A stretch of DNA of 12,384 bases, from contig JAISRF010000180.1 of assembly GCA_031273775.1 (NCBI GenBank), positions 1 through 12,384 on the forward strand, written 5' to 3'. Of this stretch, positions 1 to 7,513 are shown piece after piece. Under the pieces are notes generated by a model. That model did not search any database and was not told the DNA's origin. It saw only the letters and a list, made by a program, of their open reading frames with translations. Numbering within the stretch: position 1 is the stretch's first letter; every line of letters begins with the position of its first letter. The translations under genes were made by a program, and so were the position numbers. The DNA is from Oscillospiraceae bacterium. GTDB taxonomy: Bacteria > Bacillota > Clostridia > Oscillospirales > Acutalibacteraceae.

Positions 1-378
1 ATTGAATCGCCGGCCACGGTGCGGTACCATTTTTTGCAGTTTGATGTCGCGGTGGATTATCATGACGGTCCGGCGGTGGTTCCGGGGCGGGAAAAGCTGA
101 TTACCCTGATCGTGACCGACAACGGCAAAAACCAGATTCAAAATTGGATCAGCCTGAAATGGTACGCGCCGGACGGCACCGAGATTAAGCCGGGAAACAC
201 ATGTAGCTTTTTCCTCAGAACCACCTACCGCAACCGGTATACCATGCGGTTTTCCGTTCTCCCCCCACCGGATATGGGCACCAAGCTGGAACTTCTGGCG
301 GATTTCACCCTAAACGGGAGGCAGGCTGGCGGCACGGTCAAGGTGGTGCTGATTCCGCAGCTCGGGTTAGAAGAATAA
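1..378 (+). CDS. 3' end of a gene with a beta-rich C-terminal domain (5'-truncated by window edge)
   Basis: The frame is open from base 1 (reading I-E-S-P-A-T-V-R-Y-H) to a TAA at 376-378, so the gene starts upstream; the internal GTG at 19 is not a credible start because the frame continues before it and no ribosome binding site precedes it. The visible 125 residues are predicted all-beta: alternating hydrophobic strands around the segments LITLIVTDNG, WISLKWYAPDGTEI and GTVKVVLIPQ resemble an Ig-like or sugar-binding sandwich at the end of a larger protein. I do not recognise the full protein. One candidate is the C-terminal domain found on some large ADP-ribosylglycohydrolase-family proteins of Clostridia, recalled from general resemblance only. 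It lies 62 bases upstream of the solute-binding protein gene on the same strand, so it may belong to the same operon. Confidence 0.75.
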   Translation: MESPATVRYHFLQFDVAVDYHDGPAVVPGREKLITLIVTDNGKNQIQNWISLKWYAPDGTEIKPGNTCSFFLRTTYRNRYTMRFSVLPPPDMGTKLELLADFTLNGRQAGGTVKVVLIPQLGLEE

Positions 379-425
379 AATTCGCCGCATTATTTTCAAA
401 TTTCAACTTTCAATTCTTGTAAAAA

Positions 426-431
426 GGGGTG
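426..431 (+). promoter_or_regulatory. Ribosome binding site that favours ATG 441
   Basis: The string AAAAAGGGGTG ends at 431. It lies too close to the in-frame GTG 429 (which overlaps it) and ATG 432, but is 9 bases from ATG 441, a normal spacing. The same GGGGTG core occurs before the DUF5696 gene. Confidence 0.6.
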
Positions 432-440
432 ATGCCGTCT

Positions 441-3308
441 ATGAAAATGCGCACAAAAACCGCAGCTTCTTTGCTGATTACCGCCGCCCTGCTGCTGTGT
501 GCATTTCCGAATGCCGGCGCGGCCGAAGAAACAGCGGCTGTCTCAAACGCGGTCGCCCCGGCTGCGGATACGGAGAGCGCCTTTTGGGATTTGCCGCCGT
601 ACAGCGAATACCGCGCCGAACACGCGGACGCTTCCGCCGAGGTGGAGCCAATCCTCATTCAAGCGGCGGATTACAGTAGAAGCGCCGGCGACGTACATAA
701 AGAAGACTACATGGGTGAGGCGGCTCTTTTTACACCGGAAGAGGGCAGTGTGGAATTTGATTTCACCGTTCCCAAAGCTGGGCTGTACCTGTTGACCGTC
801 AACGGAGCGGCGGTTCAAGGCAAGCAGTCGTCCATTGAACGCGCCGTATATTTAGACGGCAAAATGCCGTTTCAGGAAGCGTCGGTCTTTGCGTTCCCGC
901 GCACCTGGAAAAGCCTGTCGGGCATTCAAACCGACGCGAAAGGGAACGATTCTCCGCCCGCGCAGGAAGAGGAAAAACGGTGGACGGACACTGTCCTGCG
1001 GGATCGCACCGGCCTGAATACGGATGACTGTCTGTTTTACTTGGATCAGGGCAACCATACGCTGCGTGTTGAATCGGTGCGGGAGCCGTATGTACTCCGT
1101 ACGCTGACCTTTTGCGCGCCGGACGTTTTGCCCTCTTACAAAGAAATAAAGGCCGGTTATGACAAAGCGGGCTATCTTCCCGCCAAAGAGCCGCTGATGC
1201 TGGAAGCAGAAGCGCCATCGTTCAAATCAGACTCCAACATTTACCCCGTGTCCGACCGCACCTCAACAGCCACCAGCCCTTATTCCGCCGCCAAAATCCG
1301 CTTGAACTGCATTGGTGGCGCAGACCAGTGGAACATGCCCGGGCAATGGATTACTTATACGGTGAAGCCCAAGGAAACCGGGCTGTATCATATTGCCATG
1401 CGCTATAAGCAGTCTTTTTATGACGGAATGTTCGTCAGCCGCCGTTTACTGATTAACGGAAAGACCCCGTTTTCGGAGGCGCGGAATATCCGGTTCGTTT
1501 ATAACGGAAAATGGCAGGTTGCACCGGTTGGAGACGGGGAGAACGCGTTTGAGTTTTACTTTGAAAAAGGCCGGGAATATGAAATCACGCTGGAAGTCAT
1601 ATTGGGCGATATGGCGAGTGTGCTGGGCGCAGCTACCAACGTGATCGCGTCGCTGAACCGGGACAGCCAAAAAATTGTCATGATCACGGGCACCACCCTT
1701 GACCTTTACCGCGATTATCATTTTGACGTGCTGATTCCCGACGTGCTTGCGGATATGCGCGCGCAATTGCAGGCGCTTCAGAAGATTTACGATGAGATGG
1801 TGGCTTCGGTCGGCGGAAAAGGCCAGCAAACCGCGATCATGGACAACGTTTTGCTGGATTTGCGGCACATGACCGCCGACCCCAAGGAATTGCCCGCACG
1901 GTTGGACGGCTTCAAGGTGAATCTGGGGGGCCTCGCGGCGTGGGTTTTGGAAGCGCAGAAACAGCCGCTGTCGCTGGACTGGATCATGCTGGCACCGGTC
2001 GGTCAGGAATTGCCCAAGGCGCAAAACGGATTTTCAAAAGAGCTTTGGAATGGGGTTTTGCAGTTTTTTTACAGCTTCGTCATCGATTATTACACCCTAG
2101 ACAGCGAGGGGACTTTCGGGCGTTCGGTGAAGGTGTGGGTGGGCAGCGGCGCGATCAGCGGCCGGGATCAAGCCCAGATTGTGCGCCGGATGATCAACGA
2201 TTCCTTCGTTTCGCAGCACGGAATCAACGTGCAGCTGCAGATGGTGGTGGGCGGGACGCTTTTGCCCGCGACGCTGTCGGGATTTGGCCCGGACGTGGTG
2301 CTGCAGGAGGCCTCCGGCACTCCGATGAATCTGGCGGTTCGCGGCGCGGTGCGCGAAATCACCGATTTGCCGGGTTACGATCGAATCATAAAGCGGTTTG
2401 ACCCCGCCACGCTGATCCCTTATCAATTGGAGGGCAAGACCTACGCGCTGCCCGATTCTTTTTCCTTCCCGATGATGTTTTGCCGGATGGACATTTTAAG
2501 CGAGCTGGGTATGAAACCGCCCGAAACGTGGGAAGATTTCTTTCTGATGGTGCCGGAACTTAAGAAAAAAAACATGGATGTCGGCTTGCCGTCAGATATG
2601 GGCGGATTTTTAATGCTGCTTTATCAAAATGGTATTGAGTTGTACCGGGACGGCGGGCGCAGGGTAAATTTTGACGAGGTCGGCGCATTGGAGCAGTTCC
2701 GTTATTTCACCGACCTTTATTCGGAATACGGCCTGCCGCTGATTTACAATTTCCCGAACCGGTTTCGGACGGGGGAAATGCCCATCGCCATCACCGACTT
2801 TTCAACCTATAACATGATCAGCATTTTCGCGCCGGAAATTCAGGGCAGATGGTCGTTTTTTCCGGTGCCGGGGACCCAAAAGCCGGACGGGACAATAGAC
2901 CGCTCGGTCACCGGCGGCGGCGCGTGTTCAATGATGATGCACAGTTGCAAAGACCCCGAAACGGCGTGGGAATTCATGACATGGTGGAGCGAGGCCGAAA
3001 CGCAGACGCGGTTCGCGCGGGAGATTGAAAGTATTTTGGGCCCGTCGGCGCGTTATTCCTCCGCCAATCTCGAAGCGTTCGCGCAATTGCCGTGGCGGGC
3101 GTCGGATTTGCGCAGTATCACCGCGCAGCGCGCCTTTGTCCGCGGCGTGCCGGAGGTTCCGGGCGGCTACATGACTGGCCGTTATTTCGGGTTCGCGTTC
3201 AGCCTTGTGGTCAACAACAAAATGAATTCCTCGGAGCAAATGCGGTATTACACCAAGCTGATTGATCAGGAGATCGCCGAAAAACGGGCGGAGTTCGGGC
3301 TGTCGTAA
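441..3308 (+). CDS. Extracellular solute-binding protein, family 1, with tandem CBM-like N-terminal modules
   Basis: Predicted secreted binding component of a carbohydrate ABC importer, 955 aa, over twice the usual 400-500 aa. Residues 1-28 form a Sec signal peptide (K-M-R-T-K, hydrophobic core, A-G-A-A cleavage region). Cys20 follows L-L-L, so there is no proper lipobox. Residues about 67-226 and 250-388 look like two related CBM6/35-type jelly-roll modules: both contain a G-L-Y strand and the shared motif [DN]-G-K-x-P-F-x-E-A (D139 and N339). Residues about 389-560 are largely helical. From about 562 the classic family-1 fold follows: VKVWVGSG, a G-P-D-V-V-L-Q strand, LEGKTYALPDSFS, P-E-T-W-E-D-F, and the late A-W-E-F-M-T-W-W helix. 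ATG 441 is preferred on ribosome-site spacing; GTG 429, ATG 432 and ATG 447 are alternatives. The permease genes follow after 25 bases. Substrate unknown. The binding-protein call is firm; the CBM call is inferred. Confidence 0.9.
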   Translation: MKMRTKTAASLLITAALLLCAFPNAGAAEETAAVSNAVAPAADTESAFWDLPPYSEYRAEHADASAEVEPILIQAADYSRSAGDVHKEDYMGEAALFTPEEGSVEFDFTVPKAGLYLLTVNGAAVQGKQSSIERAVYLDGKMPFQEASVFAFPRTWKSLSGIQTDAKGNDSPPAQEEEKRWTDTVLRDRTGLNTDDCLFYLDQGNHTLRVESVREPYVLRTLTFCAPDVLPSYKEIKAGYDKAGYLPAKEPLMLEAEAPSFKSDSNIYPVSDRTSTATSPYSAAKIRLNCIGGADQWNMPGQWITYTVKPKETGLYHIAMRYKQSFYDGMFVSRRLLINGKTPFSEARNIRFVYNGKWQVAPVGDGENAFEFYFEKGREYEITLEVILGDMASVLGAATNVIASLNRDSQKIVMITGTTLDLYRDYHFDVLIPDVLADMRAQLQALQKIYDEMVASVGGKGQQTAIMDNVLLDLRHMTADPKELPARLDGFKVNLGGLAAWVLEAQKQPLSLDWIMLAPVGQELPKAQNGFSKELWNGVLQFFYSFVIDYYTLDSEGTFGRSVKVWVGSGAISGRDQAQIVRRMINDSFVSQHGINVQLQMVVGGTLLPATLSGFGPDVVLQEASGTPMNLAVRGAVREITDLPGYDRIIKRFDPATLIPYQLEGKTYALPDSFSFPMMFCRMDILSELGMKPPETWEDFFLMVPELKKKNMDVGLPSDMGGFLMLLYQNGIELYRDGGRRVNFDEVGALEQFRYFTDLYSEYGLPLIYNFPNRFRTGEMPIAITDFSTYNMISIFAPEIQGRWSFFPVPGTQKPDGTIDRSVTGGGACSMMMHSCKDPETAWEFMTWWSEAETQTRFAREIESILGPSARYSSANLEAFAQLPWRASDLRSITAQRAFVRGVPEVPGGYMTGRYFGFAFSLVVNNKMNSSEQMRYYTKLIDQEIAEKRAEFGLS

Positions 3309-3333
3309 GTCAAACGAGGGGAGGGCTGACCTT

Positions 3334-4263
3334 ATGCTGAACAGAAAGAAAGACCCTGCGGTTGCATTGCGCCGTCCGGTTTTAAAGCGGCTGTGGGGAG
3401 ATCGGGCATCCTACTTCTTTATGCTACCGTATTTGAGCATTTTCGTTGTGTTTACAATGTTACCCGTGCTCGTTTCGTTTTTGCTGTCATTTACTTATTT
3501 CAACGTACTGCAAATGCCGCGTTTTGTTGGTTTTCAAAATTATATCAAGCTGTTCACGCAGGACGAAATCTTTTTGATCGCCATCAAAAACACCTTCTAT
3601 CTGGCGCTGGTGACCGGGCCGGCGGGTTATCTGCTCAGTTTGACCGTTGCGTGGCTGATCAACGAATTGAACCCGAAACTCCGCGCGTTCACCACCCTGA
3701 TTTTTTACGCGCCCTCCATTTCCGGCAACGTTTTTATGATTTGGGGCGTGATGTTTTCCGGCGATTCCCACGGTTACCTCAACGGCTTGCTTTTGAATAT
3801 GGGCGTGATCAAAACTTCCATTCAATTCACCAACAATCCAAAATATATCATGCCGCTGGTGATGGGGGTTTCCCTGTGGCTTTCCTTGGGCGCGGGCTTT
3901 CTCTCGTTTATCGCGGGCCTGCAGGGAATCGACAGGCAATATTACGAGGCGGCCGCCATTGACGGAATCCGCAACCGCTGGCAGGAGCTGTGGTTCGTGA
4001 CCCTGCCGCTGATGAAGGAGCAATTGATGTTCGGCGCGGTGATGAGCATTACCGGCGCGTTCGGGATCGGCGGCGTGGTGTCGGCGCTGGTCGGCTTTCC
4101 CAGCACGGGGTACGCGGCGCATACCATCATGCACCATTTGGAGGATTACGGCGGAATCCGGTTTGAAATGGGCTACGCTTCGGCTATCGCGACCTTTTTA
4201 TTCGCCATCATGATGCTGAGCAACCACGCGGTAAAAAAGCAGCTGTCCAAAATCGGGCGTTAG
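3334..4263 (+). CDS. Sugar ABC transporter permease, MalF-like (first pair)
   Basis: Inner-membrane permease subunit of a CUT1-type carbohydrate importer, 309 aa, the usual length. About six membrane segments are visible (roughly residues 26-52, 85-110, 118-142, 170-195, 227-250, 278-297). The EAA loop that contacts the ATPase is intact: E205-A-A-A-I-D-G211 followed by L-P at 224-225. ATG 3334 is chosen because a strong GAGGGGAGGG site (3316-3325) lies 8 bases before it; the longer reading from 3262 would overlap the binding-protein gene by 47 bases and lacks such a site. The gene sits 25 bases after the solute-binding protein and 43 bases before its MalG-like partner, so it almost certainly forms a heterodimer with that product. 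No ATPase is encoded nearby. A good match to BPD_transp_1 proteins; the sugar carried is unknown. Confidence 0.94.
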   Translation: MLNRKKDPAVALRRPVLKRLWGDRASYFFMLPYLSIFVVFTMLPVLVSFLLSFTYFNVLQMPRFVGFQNYIKLFTQDEIFLIAIKNTFYLALVTGPAGYLLSLTVAWLINELNPKLRAFTTLIFYAPSISGNVFMIWGVMFSGDSHGYLNGLLLNMGVIKTSIQFTNNPKYIMPLVMGVSLWLSLGAGFLSFIAGLQGIDRQYYEAAAIDGIRNRWQELWFVTLPLMKEQLMFGAVMSITGAFGIGGVVSALVGFPSTGYAAHTIMHHLEDYGGIRFEMGYASAIATFLFAIMMLSNHAVKKQLSKIGR

Positions 4264-4306
4264 AATTCGGTGGTAATAAAAACTCACAGGAAAGGAGCGC
4301 TGGCGC

Positions 4307-5167
4307 GTGCGAGCGAGAGGCCGTCGTTTATTCAACCGATCCTTGGGCGGAAACATGCTGATTTATTCGTTCTTAATGCTGTTGGGCGTGATCATGGTTC
4401 TGCCGATGGTTTACGCCGTCAGCAGCGCGTTCAAGCCGCTCAATGAAATGTGGATTTTTCCGCCCCGGTTTTTCGTGCAAAACCCTACCGGGGATAATTT
4501 TTCGAGTCTGTTCGGAGCGCTGGGCGAATCCTACGTCCCCTTTACGCGGTATTTGTTCAACACGGTTTGCATTTCGGTTATCGGCACCGCCGGGCACGTC
4601 GTCATTTCCTCCCTTTGCGCCTATCCGCTGGCGAAGCACCGGTTCATCGGCTCAAAAGTGATTTTTCACATGATTGTCATGTCGCTGATGTTCACAAGTG
4701 TGGCGACCGGACTGGCCAACTATTTAATCCTGTCCAAGCTGGGATGGATCGACAGCTATCTGGCCATTTTGATCCCGGGCTTCGGCGGTTCGCTGGGTTT
4801 GTACCTGATGAAACAGTTCATGGAATCCAACGTTCCGGACAGCATTCTGGAGTCCGCGCGGATTGACGGCGCGGCGGAATGGCGGATTTTCTGGCGGATT
4901 GTAATGCCGATTGTGAAACCGGCGTGGCTGACGCTGATCATCTTCTCCTTCAACGGCTTTTGGAGCATGGGCGGCAACGCTTACATATATAACGAGAATC
5001 TCAAAACCTTGAACTACGCGATTTCTCAGATCGTTTCGGGCGGGCTGGCCCGTGCGGGAGCGGGGGCCGCCGCGTCGGTGCTGATGATGATCCCGCCGAT
5101 TCTGATTTTTGTGATCACCCAAAGCAACATTGTGGAAACTATGGCGTCCTCCGGAATGAAGGAATAG
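4307..5167 (+). CDS. Carbohydrate ABC transporter permease, MalG-like (first pair)
   Basis: Second permease subunit of the importer, 286 aa, normal for MalG/LacG-type proteins. A basic N-terminus (R-A-R-G-R-R) is followed by about six membrane segments, the first at about residues 18-40, with A-F-K-P following as is typical of the family. The EAA loop reads E182-S-A-R-I-D-G188 and ends at P201, so the ATPase contact is conserved although the first A is S. The start is GTG 4307, placed 9 bases after an AAAGGAG site (4291-4297); ATG 4355 would be an alternative but would cut away the basic N-terminus and lacks a good site. The stop codon lies inside the left arm of the long inverted repeat at 5165-5256. 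The partner is the MalF-like protein just upstream. Confidence 0.94.
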   Translation: MRARGRRLFNRSLGGNMLIYSFLMLLGVIMVLPMVYAVSSAFKPLNEMWIFPPRFFVQNPTGDNFSSLFGALGESYVPFTRYLFNTVCISVIGTAGHVVISSLCAYPLAKHRFIGSKVIFHMIVMSLMFTSVATGLANYLILSKLGWIDSYLAILIPGFGGSLGLYLMKQFMESNVPDSILESARIDGAAEWRIFWRIVMPIVKPAWLTLIIFSFNGFWSMGGNAYIYNENLKTLNYAISQIVSGGLARAGAGAAASVLMMIPPILIFVITQSNIVETMASSGMKE

Positions 5168-5196
5168 GCTTCTTGCGAAACCCTATGTTTTGCCCG

Positions 5197-5219
5197 TGCA
5201 AGCGGTTATACCGCTTGCA
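5197..5219. repeat. Perfect 10-bp inverted repeat with a 3-base loop
   Basis: TGCAAGCGGT (5197-5206), loop TAT (5207-5209), ACCGCTTGCA (5210-5219). The arms are exact complements. As DNA it could also be an operator palindrome; as RNA it is a stable hairpin nested in the larger element. Confidence 0.85.
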
Positions 5220-5248
5220 TTGCAAATTTCACTTCGTGAGTTTTGCGA
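5220..5248 (+). repeat. Imperfect inverted repeat (alternative hairpin)
   Basis: Arms 5220-5232 and 5236-5248 pair around loop TTC (5233-5235) with one T-T mismatch (5227/5241) and two G-U pairs. It consumes the right arm of the outer 16-bp stem, so both cannot form at once. Confidence 0.65.
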
Positions 5249-5260
5249 GAAGTCTAATGA

Positions 5261-7483
5261 GTGGGGCTGAGAAAATTGATAAAACAAAATCCGCGCTGGG
5301 GCGAAAAAGCCGCCGTCAGGACGGACGCTCAGGGCAAATGGAAACGCCGCGTGATCGGGCTGGTGGCGGCGCTGATCCTTGCGGGCTTCGGCGGGCTGGC
5401 GGTTTCGGCCGATTCCTCCGGAAAAACCTACATTTACACCAACCGCGGCCAAAACGTTGAATTCACACCGGACGCTTACACTTACGACCGCGTTTATTAC
5501 GGCGCGGACACCGGAGCAAACGCGTTTTTGAACCCGCAGGATTTGTTTGTGGATCAAGAGGGGAATGTTTATATCGCCGACACCGGAAACAACCGGATTG
5601 TCGCACTGGATCAGACCTTTCAAACCCGGTTTATCCTCAGCGAATTTACCGTTGACGGCGTTGTTAACACTTTCAACGAACCGCGCGGGTTATATGTGAC
5701 CGCTGAAGGCGACATTTATGTGGCCGACACGCTGAATTCCCGCGTTGTGGTGTTTGACAAAACCGGTGGGTTTCGTCGCGAGCTGAAAGCGCCGGAAATT
5801 GACGTGCTGACGGTGAACGACGCCCAGTTCATATACAGCCCTACCGCCCTCGCGGTGGACGCGGCGGGTCGGCTATATGTGGTGGCGCAGTCGGTGAGCA
5901 TGGGAATCATTCAGCTGTCGCCCGAGGGTGTGTTTCAGGGCTTCGTGGGGGTTCAGCGGGTTTCCTACAACGCGGTGGATTATTTTTGGAAACAGCTTTT
6001 GACCGCAACCCAAGCCGAGCGTATGACCGATTACGTGCCCACCGAATACAACAACATCAACCTTGACAAAAACGGCTTTTTATATGTGACAGCCAGTGCC
6101 ATCAATTTTGACGATTTAGTGGCGGACATCGCGTCGCCTTCCGAATCACCGGGGGTCGCGGTTTTGCGCCGTCTGAATCCGGGCGGGAACGATGTGTTAA
6201 GACGCAAGGGCGGCATTTCCATCAGCGGCGATTTGATGTACAAGGGCGGCGCTTACAGCGGGCCGTCGGTGATTGTTGACGCCGCGGTCGGCCCCGCCGG
6301 GATGTACACCCTGCTCGACGCGAACCGCGGAAAATATTTCACCTATTCCGCCGACGGGGAAATGCTGTATGCGTTTTCGGTGACCGGAACGCAAAAAACC
6401 AACGCCGCCCAGCCCACCGCCATTTTTTATCAAAACGGTCGGCTGTTAGTGTTAGATGCGGCGACCGGCAAGATCATTGTTTACAAGCCTACTGAATACG
6501 GCGAATTGCTTCAAAGCGCACTCACGCAATATGACAATTATCAGTTCGAGGAATCGGTTGAAACTTGGAAACGGGTACTGTCGCTCAACGCCAACATGGA
6601 TATGGCCTACATCGGGATCGGGAAGGCTTATCAGCAGGACGGAAAATTTGACGAGGCAATGGCTTATTTCAAGTTGGCGGAGGACAAAAACGCTTATTCC
6701 GTGTCCTACGGCAGTAAACGTCAGATTCTTTTGAACAAATATTTTATTTTTCTGCTGGCCGGAGCCCTTGTGTGCCTTGCGCTCCTGTTTAAGGCGCTGA
6801 ACGCGGTGAAAAAGCACAACGTCCAAGCCGAACAAAACCCCGAAATCCGCGGGAAAATGTCATCACGGCTCCTTTACGGCTATCACGCGATTTTCCACCC
6901 GATGGACGGATTTTGGTGTTTGAAACACGAAAAACGCGGCAGTGTGCAAAGCGCCACCGTCCTGCTCCTGCTCACGGTGCTGTCGCTGGTGTGCCGAACT
7001 TTTTTTAGCGGGTATCTTTACACCGCGGGCAACGGCGCGGGGGAGCAGTCGGCTTCGTTTTTGCACACCGTTTTCGGGTTGGCCGCGCCGGTTTTGCTTT
7101 GGGTGGCCGCCAACTGGTGTATTACCACGCTGATGGATGGGGAAGGCTCAATCAAGGATATTTACATTTCCACTTGCTACGCGCTGGTTCCCATTTTCCT
7201 GACCATGCTGATTGCCACCGGACTGTCCCATTTTCTGACCGGCGCCGAGTCTATGTATATCGGGTTCTTGACCAATCTCGGCTATTTCGCGGCGGTTCTG
7301 CTGATTTTCTTCGGCGCGATGGTGACCCACAACTATTCTTTGAGCAAAAACGTAGCCGCTTCGGTTTTGAGCCTTTTGGGGATGGCGGTCATCGTGTTTT
7401 TAATCCTGCTGGTTTTAACCGTAGTTCAGCGGATGTTCGGGTTTATCGGGTTAGTTTACAAGGAATTGCTGTTTCGATCATAA
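5261..7483 (+). CDS. NHL-repeat, TPR and YIP1-domain membrane protein
   Basis: 740 aa fusion. Residues 1-30 are basic, 31-50 a hydrophobic signal sequence or anchor ending V-S-A. Six NHL-type blades can be read at about 91-117, 138-166, 193-219, 263-279, 334-363 and 384-410; the first two carry the classic G-N-V-Y-I-A-D-T-G-N-N-R-I and G-D-I-Y-V-A-D-T-L-N-S-R forms, giving a complete six-bladed propeller. Residues about 415-475 are two TPR-like helical pairs (A-Y-I-G-I-G-K-A-Y, F-D-E-A-M-A-Y-F). A membrane segment lies at 492-514, a charged linker at 515-560, then a YIP1-like domain with about five membrane segments (562-587, 601-621, 634-658, 666-688, 699-722). Predicted topology places propeller and TPR outside. 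The start is uncertain: GTG 5261 has a weak GAGAAG site; TTG 5276, 9 bases after GTGGGG, is equally plausible. Function unknown; it lies between transporter and DUF5696 genes, suggesting an extracellular sensing or scaffolding role. Confidence 0.88.
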   Translation: MGLRKLIKQNPRWGEKAAVRTDAQGKWKRRVIGLVAALILAGFGGLAVSADSSGKTYIYTNRGQNVEFTPDAYTYDRVYYGADTGANAFLNPQDLFVDQEGNVYIADTGNNRIVALDQTFQTRFILSEFTVDGVVNTFNEPRGLYVTAEGDIYVADTLNSRVVVFDKTGGFRRELKAPEIDVLTVNDAQFIYSPTALAVDAAGRLYVVAQSVSMGIIQLSPEGVFQGFVGVQRVSYNAVDYFWKQLLTATQAERMTDYVPTEYNNINLDKNGFLYVTASAINFDDLVADIASPSESPGVAVLRRLNPGGNDVLRRKGGISISGDLMYKGGAYSGPSVIVDAAVGPAGMYTLLDANRGKYFTYSADGEMLYAFSVTGTQKTNAAQPTAIFYQNGRLLVLDAATGKIIVYKPTEYGELLQSALTQYDNYQFEESVETWKRVLSLNANMDMAYIGIGKAYQQDGKFDEAMAYFKLAEDKNAYSVSYGSKRQILLNKYFIFLLAGALVCLALLFKALNAVKKHNVQAEQNPEIRGKMSSRLLYGYHAIFHPMDGFWCLKHEKRGSVQSATVLLLLTVLSLVCRTFFSGYLYTAGNGAGEQSASFLHTVFGLAAPVLLWVAANWCITTLMDGEGSIKDIYISTCYALVPIFLTMLIATGLSHFLTGAESMYIGFLTNLGYFAAVLLIFFGAMVTHNYSLSKNVAASVLSLLGMAVIVFLILLVLTVVQRMFGFIGLVYKELLFRS

Positions 7484-7498
7484 GGCAAGTCAATTGGG

Positions 7499-7507
7499 AA
7501 AGGGGTG
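7499..7507 (+). promoter_or_regulatory. Ribosome binding site that favours TTG 7514
   Basis: AAAGGGGTG at 7499-7507 overlaps the in-frame GTG 7505, which therefore has no usable site of its own, and is 6 bases (8 from the last G of the GGGG run) upstream of TTG 7514. This argues for the TTG start of the DUF5696 gene. Confidence 0.5.
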
Positions 7508-7513
7508 TCGGAT

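Larger units (their letters stand above)
5165..5256 (+). promoter_or_regulatory. Intergenic RNA element with two competing folds upstream of the NHL-YIP1 gene
   Basis: In the 93-base gap, bases 5165-5180 can pair with 5241-5256 over 16 positions without a mismatch (three G-U pairs). Inside it a perfect 10-bp hairpin occupies 5197-5219. Alternatively 5220-5248 folds into a separate hairpin that uses the same 5241-5248 bases, so the two folds exclude each other. The outer stem begins at the stop codon of the upstream permease and covers the weak GAGAAG ribosome site (5247-5252) that would serve GTG 5261. There is no T-run after it, so it is not a standard terminator. It could be a translational control element, an mRNA-stability element, or a copy of a dispersed palindromic intergenic repeat. 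Pairing is seen directly; function is inferred. Confidence 0.5.

Noticed and set aside
379..440. Possible promoter in the AT-rich gap before the binding-protein gene
   Set aside because: No convincing -35/-10 pair with 16-18 base spacing could be found, only A/T-rich runs such as TTTTCAAATTTCAAC. Nothing supports a call.
1940..2401. Plus-strand frame of 153 codons inside the binding-protein gene
   Set aside because: Lies wholly in another frame of the solute-binding gene, composed of G, R and A-rich sequence. Shadow.
3262..3333. Longer start for the first MalF-like permease
   Set aside because: It would overlap the binding-protein gene and adds a polar, unconserved-looking segment; ATG 3334 has a far better ribosome binding site.
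5197..5219. Hairpin as an intrinsic terminator
   Set aside because: The hairpin is perfect but is followed by CATTGCAAAT, not by a T-run, and genes on the same strand continue directly downstream.
5173..5460. Plus-strand frame of 95 codons over the gap and start of the NHL-YIP1 gene
   Set aside because: It runs through the inverted-repeat element and then in the wrong frame of the NHL-YIP1 gene; no domain and no ribosome site.
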